A DNA stretch of 64,000 bases from Perkinsus olseni (taxonomy: Eukaryota; Perkinsozoa; Perkinsida; Perkinsidae): positions 1 to 64,000 of the forward strand of contig JABANP010000185.1 of assembly GCA_013115135.1 (NCBI GenBank). The letters are read 5' to 3'. Position numbers and translations under genes: made by a program. Below the pieces are notes generated by a model. The model saw only the letters and a program-made list of their open reading frames with translations, was not told where the DNA came from and did no database searches. Of this stretch, positions 1-8,610 are shown piece by piece. The stretch's first letter is position 1. Every line of letters begins with the position of its first letter.

Positions 1-72
1 CCGAGTGGTTAAGGCGGCGGCCTGCTATGCCGTTGGGCTATGCCCGCGAAAGTTCGAATCCCTCAGGTATCG
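1..72 (+). pseudogene. tRNA-Ser-like, truncated by window start, degenerate
   Basis: The first ten bases lie outside the window. The T-stem reads GAAAG against CCCTC and the acceptor end is GGTATC, so two stems are mispaired. Confidence 0.7.
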
Positions 73-120
73 TCTGTACGTCGTGTGTTGACGAAGCAGG
101 ACCGACAGGATCTGAAATAA

Positions 121-194
121 TACCCGATGCAGGATTCGATCCTACGACCATCTGTTCCGTAGGCAGTCATTCTATCCAGCTGAACTAATCGGAC
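121..194 (-). pseudogene. Degenerate tRNA-Arg-like
   Basis: The anticodon loop CTACGGA is kept, but both end pairs of the anticodon stem are broken (ACTGC against ACAGA). Confidence 0.65.
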
Positions 195-306
195 AATTAG
201 GAGTGGATTATTAACCCCTTTGAAGCCGGGAAATGCGTCCCTACACGGAGCCTGTGTAGTGTATCATGGGCAAGTTGTATATCGGTCCTTACGCTGATTT
301 GATTCA

Positions 307-388
307 GACTCTTTGGCCGAGTGGTTAAGGCGGCGGCCTGCTAAGCCGTTGGGTTATGCCCGCGAGGGTTCGAATCCCCCAGGTGTCG
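307..388 (+). tRNA. tRNA-Ser(GCT)
   Basis: Acceptor GACTCTT has one mispair with AGGTGTC, and the T-stem has one A-C mispair. Confidence 0.8.
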
Positions 389-436
389 TCTAAACGTCGT
401 GTGTTGACGAAGCAGCACCGACAGGATCTGAAACAA

Positions 437-510
437 TACCCGATGCAGGATTCGAACCTACGACCATCTGCTCCGTAGGCAGACATTCTATCCAGCTGAA
501 CTAATCGGGC
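437..510 (-). tRNA. tRNA-Arg(ACG)
   Basis: Canonical copy. Acceptor GCCCGAT pairs with ATCGGGT (G1-U72 wobble), D-stem GTTC/GAAT, anticodon stem TCTGC/GCAGA around CTACGGA, T-stem GTAGG/CCTGC with loop TTCGAAT. A box TAGTTCAGCTGG and B box GGTTCGAATCC are intact, and the discriminator is A. Confidence 0.92.
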
Positions 511-622
511 GATTAGGAGCGAATTATTAACCCCTTCGGAGCCGAGAAGTGCGTCCCTACACGGAACGTGTATAGTGTATCATGGGTTAATTGTATATCG
601 GTCCTTACGCTGATTTGGTTTA

Positions 623-704
623 GACACTTTGGCCGAGTGGTTAAGGCGGCGGCCTGCTAAGCCGTTGAGCTATGCCCGCGAGGGTTCGAATCCCTCAGGT
701 GTCG
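623..704 (+). tRNA. tRNA-Ser(GCT)
   Basis: Type II tRNA of 82 nt. Acceptor GACACTT pairs with AGGTGTC, A box TGGCCGAGTGG, anticodon stem GCGGC/GCCGT around CTGCTAA (anticodon GCT, codons AGC/AGT), long variable arm, T-stem GAGGG/CCCTC, B box GGTTCGAATCC, discriminator G, no intron and no encoded CCA. This is the reference for the other Ser entries. This copy has GAGC in the variable arm. Confidence 0.92.
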
Positions 705-752
705 TCTATACGTCGTGTGTTGACGAAGCGGCACCGACAGGATCTGAAACAA

Positions 753-826
753 TACCCGATGCAGGATTCGACCCTACGACCATCTGCTCCGTAGACAGAC
801 ATTCTATCCAGCTGAACTAATCGGGC
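753..826 (-). tRNA. tRNA-Arg(ACG)
   Basis: Near-canonical. It has a T-loop change (TTCGACC on plus) and a U-G pair at the base of the anticodon loop. Confidence 0.8.
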
Positions 827-938
827 GATTAGGAGCGGATTATTAACCCCTTCGAAGCCGAGAAGTGCGTCCGTACACGGAACGTGTATAGTGTATCATG
901 GGTAAATTATATATCGGTCCTTACGCTGATTTGATTCA

Positions 939-1020
939 GACACTTTGGCCGAGTGGTTAAGGCGGCGGCCTGCTAAGCCGTTGGGCTATGCCCGCGAGGG
1001 TTCGAATCCCTCAGGTGTCG
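939..1020 (+). tRNA. tRNA-Ser(GCT)
   Basis: Canonical copy, all stems paired. Confidence 0.93.
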
Positions 1021-1068
1021 TCTATACGTCGTGTGTTGACGAAGCGGCACCGACAGGATCTGAAACAA

Positions 1069-1142
1069 TACCCGATGCAGGATTCGAACCTACGACCATC
1101 TGCTCCGTAGGCAGACATTCTATCCAGCTGAACTAATCGGGC
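1069..1142 (-). tRNA. tRNA-Arg(ACG)
   Basis: Canonical copy. Confidence 0.93.
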
Positions 1143-1238
1143 AATTAGGAGCGGATTATTAACCCCTTTGAGGCCGGGAAATGCGTCCCTACACGGAACC
1201 TGTGTAGTGTATCATGGGCAAGTTGTATATTTGATTCA

Positions 1239-1320
1239 GACACTTTGGCCGAGTGGTTAAGGCAGCGGCCTGGTAAGCCGTTTGGTTATGCTCGCGAGGG
1301 TTCGAATCCCTCAGGTGTCG
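1239..1320 (+). tRNA. tRNA-Ser body with anticodon GGT
   Basis: The anticodon loop is CTGGTAA, so the anticodon is GGT (threonine codon ACC) on an otherwise serine-type body with an intact T-arm. One further change is AAGGCAGCGG in the D-arm region. It may be a pseudogene or a mis-specified tRNA. Confidence 0.7.
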
Positions 1321-1368
1321 TCTAAACGTTGTGTGTTGACGAAGCAGCATCGACAGGATCTGAAACAA

Positions 1369-1442
1369 TACCCGATGCAGGATTCGAACCTAAGACCATC
1401 TGCTCCGTAGGCAGACATTCCATCCAGCTGAACTAATCGGGC
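1369..1442 (-). tRNA. tRNA-Arg(ACG)
   Basis: Near-canonical. One change in the T-stem/variable region (CCTAAGACC on plus) and one in the D-loop. Confidence 0.75.
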
Positions 1443-1554
1443 GATTAGGAGCGAATTATTAACCCCTTCGAAGCCGAGAAGTGCGTCCCTACACGAAACG
1501 TGTATAGTGTATCATGGGTAAATTGTATATCGGTCCTTACGCTAATATGATTCA

Positions 1555-1636
1555 GACACTTTGGCCGAGTGGTTAAGGCGGCGGCCTGCTAAGCCGTTGG
1601 GCTATGCCCGCGAGGGTTCGAATCCCTCAGGTGTCG
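1555..1636 (+). tRNA. tRNA-Ser(GCT)
   Basis: Canonical copy. Confidence 0.93.
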
Positions 1637-1684
1637 TCTGGACGTCGTGTGTTGACGAAGCAACATCGACAGGATCTGAAACAA

Positions 1685-1758
1685 TACCCGATGCAGGATT
1701 CGAACCTACGACCATCTGCTCCGTAGGCAGACATTCTATCCAGCTGAACTAATCGGGC
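1685..1758 (-). tRNA. tRNA-Arg(ACG)
   Basis: Canonical copy. Confidence 0.93.
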
Positions 1759-1909
1759 GATTAAGAACGGATTATTAACCGCTTCGAAGCCGAGAAGTGC
1801 GTCCTTACACGGAACGTGTATAGCGTATCATGGGTAAATTGTTCGAATCCCTCAGGTATCGTCTGTACGTCGTGTGTTGACGAAGCAGGACCGACAGGAT
1901 CTGAAATAA

Positions 1910-1983
1910 TACCCGATGCAGCATTCGATCCTACGACCATCTGTTCCGCAGCCAGACATTCTATCCAGCTGAACTAATCGGAC
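1910..1983 (-). pseudogene. Degenerate tRNA-Arg-like, anticodon GCG
   Basis: The loop reads CTGCGGA, giving anticodon GCG, still arginine. The anticodon stem is mispaired. It belongs to a half-unit whose Ser partner is reduced to a 3' fragment (1841-1861). Confidence 0.6.
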
Positions 1984-2095
1984 AATTAGGAGCAGATTAT
2001 TAACCCCTTTGAAGCCGGGAAATGCGTCCCTACACGAAACATGTATAGTGTATCATGGGTAAATTGTATATCGGTCCTTACGCTGATATGATTCA

Positions 2096-2177
2096 GACAC
2101 TTTGGCCGAGTGGTTAAGGCGGCGGCCTGCTAAGCCGTTGGGCTATGCCCGCGAGGGTTCGAATCCCTCAGGTGTCG
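2096..2177 (+). tRNA. tRNA-Ser(GCT)
   Basis: Canonical copy. Confidence 0.93.
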
Positions 2178-2225
2178 TCTGGACGTCGTGTGTTGACCAA
2201 GCAACATCGACAGGATCTGAAACAA

Positions 2226-2289
2226 TACCCGATGCAGGACGACCATCTGCTCCGTAGGCAGACATTCTATCCAGCTGAACTAATCGGGC
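2226..2289 (-). pseudogene. tRNA-Arg with T-loop deletion
   Basis: Ten bases covering the T-loop and B box are missing, so the T-arm cannot form. Confidence 0.8.
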
Positions 2290-2399
2290 AATCAGGAGTA
2301 AATTGTTAACCCTTTCGGAGCCGAGAAGTACGTACATACACGGGACCTGTGGTGTATCATGGGTAAATTGTATATCGGTCCTTACGCTAGCTTGATTCA

Positions 2400-2481
2400 G
2401 ACACTTTGGCCGAGTGGTTAAGGCGGCGGCCTGCTAAGCCGTTGGGCTACGCCCGCGAGGGTTCGAATCCCTCAGGTGTCG
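2400..2481 (+). tRNA. tRNA-Ser(GCT)
   Basis: Canonical apart from one base in the variable-arm loop (TACG). Confidence 0.92.
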
Positions 2482-2529
2482 TCTGGACGTCGTGTGTTGA
2501 CGAAGCAACATCGACAGGATCTGAAACAA

Positions 2530-2603
2530 TACCCGATGCAGGATTCGAACCTACGACCATCTGCTCCGTAGGCAGACATTCTATCCAGCTGAACTAATCG
2601 GAC
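2530..2603 (-). tRNA. tRNA-Arg(ACG)
   Basis: Canonical except acceptor GTCCGAT, which turns the second pair into a U-G wobble. Confidence 0.88.
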
Positions 2604-2754
2604 GATTAAGAACGTATTATTAACCGCTTCGAAGCCGAGAAGTGCGTCCTTACACGGAACGTGTATAGCGTATCATGGGTAAATTGTTCGAATCCCTCAG
2701 GTATCGTCTGTACGTCGTGTGTTGACGAAGCAGGACCGACAGGATCTGGAACAA

Positions 2755-2828
2755 TACCCGATGCAGGATTCGAACCTACGACCATCTGCTCCGTAGGCAG
2801 ACATTGTATCCAGCTAGACTAATCGAGC
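2755..2828 (-). tRNA. tRNA-Arg(ACG), half-unit copy
   Basis: The anticodon and T arms are intact. The D-arm (AGCTAGACT on plus) and acceptor (CGAGC) carry changes. The Ser partner is only a 3' fragment. Confidence 0.7.
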
Positions 2829-2940
2829 GATTAGGAGCGAATTATTAACCCCTTCGAAGCCGAGAAGTGCGTCCCTACACGGAACGTGTATAGTGTATCA
2901 TGGGTTAATTGGATAACGGTTCTTACGCAGATTTAATTGA

Positions 2941-3022
2941 GACACTTTGGCCGAGTGGTTAAGGCGGCGGCCTGCTAAGCCGTTGGGCTATGCCCGCGAG
3001 GGTTCGAATCCCTCAGGTGTCG
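2941..3022 (+). tRNA. tRNA-Ser(GCT)
   Basis: Canonical copy. Confidence 0.93.
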
Positions 3023-3070
3023 TCTGTACGTCGTGTGTTGACGAAGCAACATCGACAGGATCTGAAACAA

Positions 3071-3144
3071 TACCCGATGCAGGATTCGAACCTACGACCA
3101 TCTGCTCCGTAGGCAGACATTCTATCCAGCTGAACTAATCGGAC
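3071..3144 (-). tRNA. tRNA-Arg(ACG)
   Basis: Canonical except acceptor GTCCGAT. Confidence 0.88.
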
Positions 3145-3295
3145 GATTAAGAACGGATTATTAACCGCTTCGAAGCCGAGAAGTGCGTCCTTACACGGAA
3201 CGTGTATAGCGTATCATGGGTAAATTGTTCGAATCCCTCAGGTGTCGTCTGAGCGTTGTGTGTTGACGAAGCAGGACCGACAGCATCTGAAACAA

Positions 3296-3369
3296 TACCC
3301 GATGCAGGATTCGAACCTACGACCATCTGCTCCGTAGGCAGACATTCTATCCAGCTGAACTAATCGGGC
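3296..3369 (-). tRNA. tRNA-Arg(ACG), half-unit copy
   Basis: Canonical sequence. The Ser partner is a 3' fragment. Confidence 0.9.
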
Positions 3370-3481
3370 AATTAGGAGCGGATTATCAACCCCTTTGAGG
3401 CCGGGAAATGCGTCCCTACGCGGAACGTGTATAGTGTATCATGGGTAAATTATATATCGGTCCTTACGCTGATTTGATTCT

Positions 3482-3563
3482 GAGACTTTGGCCGAGTGGT
3501 TAAGGCGGCGGCCTGCTAAGCCGTTGGGCTATGCCCGCGAGGGTTCGAATCCCTCAGGTGTCG
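3482..3563 (+). tRNA. tRNA-Ser(GCT)
   Basis: Acceptor GAGACTT has one mispair at position 3. The rest is canonical. Confidence 0.85.
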
Positions 3564-3611
3564 TCTGTACGTCGTGTGTTGACGAAGCAACATCGACAGG
3601 ATTTGAAACAA

Positions 3612-3685
3612 TACCCGATGCAGGATTCGAACCTACGACCATCTGCTCCGTAGGCAGACATTCTATCCAGCTGAACTAATCGGGC
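3612..3685 (-). tRNA. tRNA-Arg(ACG)
   Basis: Canonical copy. Confidence 0.93.
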
Positions 3686-3836
3686 GATTAAGAACGGATT
3701 ATTAACCGCTTCGAAGCCGAGAAGTGCGTCCTTACACGGAACGTGTATAGCGTATCATGGGTAAATTGTTCGAATCCCCCAGGTGTCGTCTGTACGTCGT
3801 GTGTTGACGAAGCGGCACCGACAGGATCTGAAACAA

Positions 3837-3910
3837 TACCCGATGCAGGATTCGAACCTACGACCAACTGCTCCGTAGGCAGACATTCTATCCAGCTGAA
3901 CTAATCGGGC
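3837..3910 (-). tRNA. tRNA-Arg(ACG), half-unit copy
   Basis: One mispair at the outer end of the anticodon stem (27-43). Confidence 0.75.
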
Positions 3911-4022
3911 GATTAGGAGAAAACTGTTAACCCTTTCGGAGCCGAGAAGTGCGTCCCTACACGGAACGTGTATAGTGTATCATGGGTTAATTGTATATCG
4001 GTCCTTACGCTGATTTGATTCA

Positions 4023-4104
4023 GACACTTTTGCCGAGTGGTTAAGGCGGCGGCCTGCTATGCCGTTGGGCTATGCCCGCGAAAGTTCGAATGCCTCAGGT
4101 GTCG
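4023..4104 (+). pseudogene. Degenerate tRNA-Ser-like
   Basis: TATGCC-class copy. The D-stem G10 is T, which creates a TTTT run inside the gene, and the T-stem is GAAAG against GCCTC. Confidence 0.7.
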
Positions 4105-4152
4105 TCTGTACGTCGTGTGTTGACGAAGCAGCACCGACAGGATCTGAAACAA

Positions 4153-4226
4153 TACCCAATGCAGGATTCGATCCTACGACCATCTGTTCCGTAGGCAGTC
4201 ATTCTATCCAGCTGGACTAATCGAGC
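4153..4226 (-). pseudogene. Degenerate tRNA-Arg-like
   Basis: Acceptor, D-arm and anticodon stem all carry mispairs. Confidence 0.65.
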
Positions 4227-4338
4227 GATTAGGAGCGAATTATTAACCCCTTCGAAGCCGAGAAGTGCGTCCCTACACGGAACGTGTATAGTGTATCATG
4301 GGTTAATTGTATATCGGTCCTCACGCTGATTTGATTCA

Positions 4339-4420
4339 GACACTTTGGCCGAGTGGTTAAGGCGGCGGCCTGCTATGCCGTTGGGCTATGCCCGCGATAG
4401 TTCGAATCCCTCAGGTATCG
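4339..4420 (+). pseudogene. Degenerate tRNA-Ser-like
   Basis: T-stem GATAG against CCCTC, acceptor 3' strand GGTATC. Confidence 0.65.
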
Positions 4421-4468
4421 TCTGTACGTCGTGTGTTGACGAAGCAGGACCGACAAGATCTGAAATAA

Positions 4469-4542
4469 TACCCAATGAAGGATTCGACCCAACGACCATC
4501 TGTTCCGTAGGCAGTCATTCTATCCAGCTGAACTAATCGGAC
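4469..4542 (-). pseudogene. Degenerate tRNA-Arg-like
   Basis: Changes in acceptor, T-arm and anticodon stem. Confidence 0.65.
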
Positions 4543-4654
4543 AATTAGGAGCGGATTATTAACCCCTTCGAAGCCGAGAAGTTCGTCCTTACACGGAACG
4601 TGTATAGTGTATCATGGGTGAATTATATATCGGTCCTTACGCTGATTTGATTCA

Positions 4655-4736
4655 GATACTTTGGCCGAGTGGTTAAGGCGGCGGCCTGCTAAGCCGTTGG
4701 GCTATGCCCGCGAGGGTTCGAATCCCTCAGGTGTCG
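4655..4736 (+). tRNA. tRNA-Ser(GCT)
   Basis: Acceptor GATACTT gives one U-G wobble. The rest is canonical. Confidence 0.9.
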
Positions 4737-4784
4737 TCTGTACGTCGTGTGTTGACGAAGCAACATCGACAGGATTTGAAACAA

Positions 4785-4858
4785 TAACCGACGCAGGATT
4801 CGAACCTACGACCATCTGCTCCGTAGGCAGACATTCTATCCAGCTGAACTAATCGGGC
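4785..4858 (-). tRNA. tRNA-Arg(ACG)
   Basis: Two changes in the 3' acceptor strand (TAACCGACGC on plus). The other arms are intact. Confidence 0.75.
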
Positions 4859-5009
4859 GATTAAGAACGGATTATTAACCGCTTCGAAGCCGAGAAGTGC
4901 GTCCTTACACGGAACGTGTATAGCGTATCATGGGTAAATTGTTCGAATCCCCCAGGTGTCGTCTGTACGTCGTGTGTTGACGAAGCAACATCGACAGGAT
5001 CTGAAACAA

Positions 5010-5077
5010 TACCCGATGCAGGATTCGAACCTACGACCATCTGCTCCGTAGGCATCCAGTTCAAACCAGCTGAACTA
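5010..5077 (-). pseudogene. tRNA-Arg interrupted by transposon copy 1
   Basis: The 3' part of the tRNA is present up to GAACTA (tRNA positions 8-13 on minus). The transposon then begins. The 5' acceptor half (ATCGGGA on plus) resumes at 6494-6500 after the element. The D-arm side already carries a rearranged stretch. Confidence 0.85.
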
Positions 5078-5426
5078 GGCTAGGGGGAAAATGGCGCCCA
5101 GGCGCGGGGGAAAATTAAAAAGAGAAAGAAGAGGAGAGAGAAAGGAAAAAGGAAAGAAAGAGAGAAGAGAGGAAAAAGGGGGAGGAGAGAAAGTCACCGA
5201 AAGAGGAGAGTAACAGTAATCTCGACCACGAGGGCAAAGGTGCCGAGCTTTGCCGCTCAACAAGATACCCAATGCCCCGGGAATATGCTGGCCGCCCGAA
5301 AGCCGGCGCGGCGCCGTGACGCTCGAATACCTTTTCCACACCGGTCCCCTGTGTGCCTGATGCCAACTCGGAGCAAGGATCCGGTGAACAGCATGAGCAT
5401 GATGGAGGTCAACGGCTCAATAAAAC

Positions 5427-6194
5427 CTACATCCTCCATTTATTCTTCCTTCTGTCGTTCGCCGCCCTCCAGCGGTCCCGCTTTCTCTGAATTTGCTCGG
5501 CGAAAAGAAGATCTAACTCCACTTCACTATCCAAAAGAGGGCACCAGATAACTTGAGTATATTTCTTGTCAGTCGTTTGTAACCGGAATTGCCGGTGACT
5601 CAGCGAACGCCCATCGCGAGTTAACCAGGATTTGTACGGACGTCTGCACTTCGAGCACTTACGGCCTGGCCTATCGGCACCCTGTAGAGTAGCGGAAATC
5701 AAAACCCGTTGGATAGCAGCTTCAGTCTGTTCGTGCATCTCGTATTCATGCCCCTTGATTTCCTTTCTCGCAACGGCATCACGCAGAGGGCAAACCCCTC
5801 GAGCGCTCCCATCATACGCGTGCTCGTCGAAGCCTCTCCGAAGAATTTCCTTGCAGACCCTATACTGCCGTCCCTTGGAGTTCTTGCTCGATTTTGCTAC
5901 GCCCTCAGGAGGCCTGCTCCTTGCACGCTTTCGAGATCGGCTCCCCGATTCCTTTCCTGAATCCCAGGCGTTTACTGCTACAGATATGCTATCCAGTTCC
6001 TCGTGTTCGTAGACCATGCCGGTGGTTTCAATCGGCCGCTCGGCGAAAGGTTGAGCCGCGAAGCATGCCCCGAGGCTCGCCGACAAAAACCCCGACAGCC
6101 ATTCACAGCCGAAAGTTGCGAGGGCTTCTTGGTATACAGGGTCCTCCATGTTGTGTACAATGTTGCTGGGATACTTCGTTGGAGAAACAGACAT
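5427..6194 (-). pseudogene. Transposase C-terminal fragment
   Basis: The last 210 or so of 255 residues align with the C-terminus of the transposase at 20255-23407: WLSGF, a HEHEEL-like segment, an Arg/Ser-rich linker, CPLRDAV, GRKCSKCRRPYKSW and VIWCPLLDSE. The DDE core and N-terminal zinc domain are absent, and the residues before WLSGF do not match. The first zinc motif is CRFC in copy 3 but VC here, so this domain has lost a ligand. A dead internal-deletion derivative is the simplest reading. Confidence 0.8.
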
Positions 6195-6254
6195 CCGGTG
6201 TGATCAATAATAGAGGAGAGAGAAGCAGACCTCGGACCTTACTCGAGAAATAAG

Positions 6255-6444
6255 GGGCGCGGTAGAAAATCAAGGTCCGCGGTAGACGTCAGATGGAGCA
6301 GATCCACGATCTTCCCATAGCAGAAATGCTTAAAAGTAGCGAGAAAACGCCACCAAGGCGCCTATTCCTCTCAGATCCGGCCGCGAAGCGGGCGGATCTG
6401 TGAGGAATAGGCGCCTACCGCGGACCTTATTTTACCACCGACCT
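6255..6444. mobile_element. MITE-like palindromic element nested in copy 1
   Basis: Terminal inverted repeats of about 30 bp (AAGGTCCGCGGTAG at 6272-6285, inverted at 6415-6428, extending outward imperfectly). An inner inverted repeat at 6356-6384/6388-6415 (AGGCGCCTATTCCTC arms) forms a long hairpin. No coding capacity. Confidence 0.7.
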
Positions 6445-6477
6445 TAAGTTACCAGGTAAGTTTACCACCATCCAGTT

Positions 6478-7439
6478 CAAACCAGCTGAACTAATCGGGA
6501 GATTAGGAGCGGATTATTAACCCCTTTGAAGCCGGGAAATGCGTCCCTACACGGAACGTGTATAGTGTATCATGGGTTAATGGTATATCGGTCCTTACGC
6601 TGATTTGATTCAAATACTTTGGCCGAGTGGTTAAGGCGGCGGCCTGCTAAGCCGTTGGGCCCTTCGCAGCAGATCGCTCTCGAGTCGAGAGTCTCGACCG
6701 AACGCCCATCGCGGATATCGCAAACGTTGTCAAGACCCTGTAAATTACAGGGTCCCTGTAATTACAGGCTGTAATTGTCCGAGCACCAGAGGAACAGCAT
6801 CACCAAGAAGGCTCCTGCTGCGATTGAGAGCATGCAGCTAAGGATGCTCACGGTGGGTCGTGTCAGACGACCAACGTGTTGCGGAGCAGGATTTGGAAGA
6901 TGAAAACTGTATGAGAAAATCAGTAACATGCTAACAGGTGACCAGTGAAGAATCAATGTCTGTGAGTTTATAGCCCAACGCCGACTCCCGCTCATCTACG
7001 CAATGCGGGAGACCACTAGAGTCCACTAGAAGACACAAAAACCCTATTAATGTCAATGCTATAACTTACTGCGTGATAACGAAGAGTCAAACAGCTTCCT
7101 CGCTATCCGTCTTAGCCGTTGATCAACCTCAGATCTCGCAACGTACTCTTCAGCAATCCTGATAAGTTCATCCATACTCTCATCATCAGCCTCGTCCAAC
7201 TCCACCGCTCGCGGCAGATCCGGTTGAAGGCGATAGTAAACGTCTGAGTCGAGGATGTCGCCTAGGATATGCGCAGTGACCTCCGTGGACGTCGCGCTAT
7301 ACACCATCGCAAGAAGGTCGCGAGTTACCGAATACAGACCGGCCTTGGCCGTGTAAGTAGCGCCTAGATCCTCAATGGGGACTCTCCCAGTACCGATACT
7401 GACGAGGCACTCGACCCTTCGATTCGGGAAGACCCGAGC
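6478..7439. repeat. Segmental duplication, copy A
   Basis: Nearly identical to 23760-24721 (offset about 17,282). It carries the tRNA-Arg 5' remnant, array spacer, a broken tRNA-Ser, a CCTGTAAATTACAGG palindrome and the 3' end of the patatin gene. Homology stops sharply at about 7439. Confidence 0.93.
6613..6660 (+). pseudogene. tRNA-Ser 5' half
   Basis: Runs through the anticodon stem, then joins unrelated sequence after GTTGGGC. The same junction occurs at 23895-23942, so the break is older than the duplication. Confidence 0.8.
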
Positions 7440-7442
7440 CAT
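7059..7442 (-). pseudogene. Patatin-like phospholipase, 3' fragment
   Basis: The 127-residue reading frame matches the last 125 or so residues of the full gene at 24341-26437 with a few substitutions (for example SVTRDLL for SITRDLL). It lacks the GTSAG serine motif and the DGA motif, so it cannot be catalytic. The homology ends at the duplication boundary. Confidence 0.9.
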
Positions 7443-8091
7443 ACCGTTGAAGTACTAGATTTTGTATTTTCATATATTCTCGCATATTGCTGGTCACTGG
7501 TGAGAAGTACTCCCACCACTACCACCATCACCGCCACTGTAACGTGGTTGCGGCGGTTGTTATGTTCCACAACTTCCTATTCAGAGTGCATACTGGTTAC
7601 GTTATCGTTATCTTTATCTGTTGCTGCCAAGTTGTAATCCGTATCTTGTCATACTTATTGTTTTCTGTATTATCAGAGTGCCCTCCATTTCGGTTGTGAA
7701 ATAGCACACACGGTTTCTCTAGTTCGTTTCATCTTCGGGTCGTGTTAACTGACGGACTACACGGAACTGGCGAGGTCTAGAGCGTTGCACTTCAGCGGAG
7801 AAGCAGGAAATGCTGCTGTCACCATTCTGTTGGTACAGTCCGGTCAAAAACTGTCCACAGCTGAGCTGAAGCATTCAAAGTGTGAATGTTGGGACGAGAG
7901 CGGCCTCACTAGATCGGAAATTTCTAGGGCTTTCGGATGGTTTTTTTCCCTAGAGAACAGCTCACTTCTCATCGCAAAGACTTGGTTGTTGTTGCCTCTT
8001 AGTCCTCTAGCCACATATATCATCGGTAAGGCAAAAGGAGTCTAGTTCGGCGAGGTTTGGATGGGAAGCTGCAGTCGGCCTGCGTTCGTAT
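7443..8091. other. Unassigned intergenic sequence
   Basis: Unique sequence between the patatin fragment and array block 2. I see no convincing coding frame or RNA gene. Confidence 0.5.
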
Positions 8092-8164
8092 GGGTATCCT
8101 ATACGGAACCTGTGTAGTGTATCATGGGCAAGTTGTATATCGGTCCTTACGCTGATTTGATTCA

Positions 8165-8246
8165 GACACTTTGGCCGAGTGGTTAAGGCGGCGGCCTGCT
8201 AAGCCGTTGGGCTATGCCCGCGAGGGTTCGAATCCCCCAGGTGTCG
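8165..8246 (+). tRNA. tRNA-Ser(GCT)
   Basis: One T-stem mispair (CCCCC). Confidence 0.85.
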
Positions 8247-8294
8247 TCTGTACGTCGTGTGTTGACGAAGCGGCACCGACAGGATCTGAAACAA

Positions 8295-8368
8295 TACCCG
8301 ATGCAGGATTCGAACCTACGACCAACAGCTCCGTAGGCAGACATTCTATCCAGCTGAACTAATCGGGC
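8295..8368 (-). pseudogene. Degenerate tRNA-Arg(ACG)
   Basis: The 3' strand of the anticodon stem is altered (CCAACAGCTCC on plus), leaving two mispairs. Confidence 0.6.
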
Positions 8369-8480
8369 GATTAGGAGAAAACTGTTAACCCTTTCGGAGC
8401 CGAGAAGTGCGTCCCTACACGGAACGTGTATAGTGTATCATGGGTTAATTGTATATCGGTCCTTACGCTGATTTGATTCA

Positions 8481-8562
8481 GACACTTTGGCCGAGTGGTT
8501 AAGGCGGCGGCCTGCTATGCCGTTGGGCTATGCCCGCGAAAGTTGGAATGCCTCAGGTGTCG
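8481..8562 (+). pseudogene. Degenerate tRNA-Ser-like
   Basis: TATGCC class. The T-loop is TTGGAAT, so the B box is damaged, and the T-stem is mispaired. Confidence 0.7.
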
Positions 8563-8610
8563 TCTGTACGTCGTGTGTTGACGAAGCAGCACCGACAGGA
8601 TCCGAAACAA

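Larger units (their letters stand above)
1..5077. repeat. Tandem tRNA-Ser/tRNA-Arg array, block 1
   Basis: A unit of about 316 bp repeats head to tail. Each unit carries a tRNA-Ser on plus and a tRNA-Arg on minus that converge, 48 bp between their 3' ends, followed by a spacer of about 112 bp. From 2400 to 4018 full units alternate with 225-bp half-units that lack the first 5' two thirds of the Ser gene, giving a 541-bp higher-order repeat. The block ends where a transposon enters a tRNA-Arg gene. Confidence 0.95.
5078..6468 (-). mobile_element. Truncated DDE-like transposon, copy 1
   Basis: The left end GGCTAGGGGGAAAATGGCGC and the following purine-rich tract match copy 3 at 19887. A 25-bp perfect direct repeat flanks the element (5053-5077 and 6469-6493), which looks like a long target-site duplication including the tRNA-Arg 5' region. 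Only the C-terminal zinc domain of the transposase survives. The right part holds a nested palindromic MITE-like element (6255-6444). Confidence 0.85.

Noticed and set aside
629..820. Repeated 63-residue open frames starting MAEWLRRRPAKPLGYAREG across the array
   Set aside because: They are translations of the tRNA-Ser and antisense tRNA-Arg genes. This is a well-known spurious protein pattern, and it starts at a TTG inside the tRNA.
5632..6253. Plus-strand open frames over the transposase fragment
   Set aside because: They are shadows of the minus-strand coding frame that aligns with copy 3.
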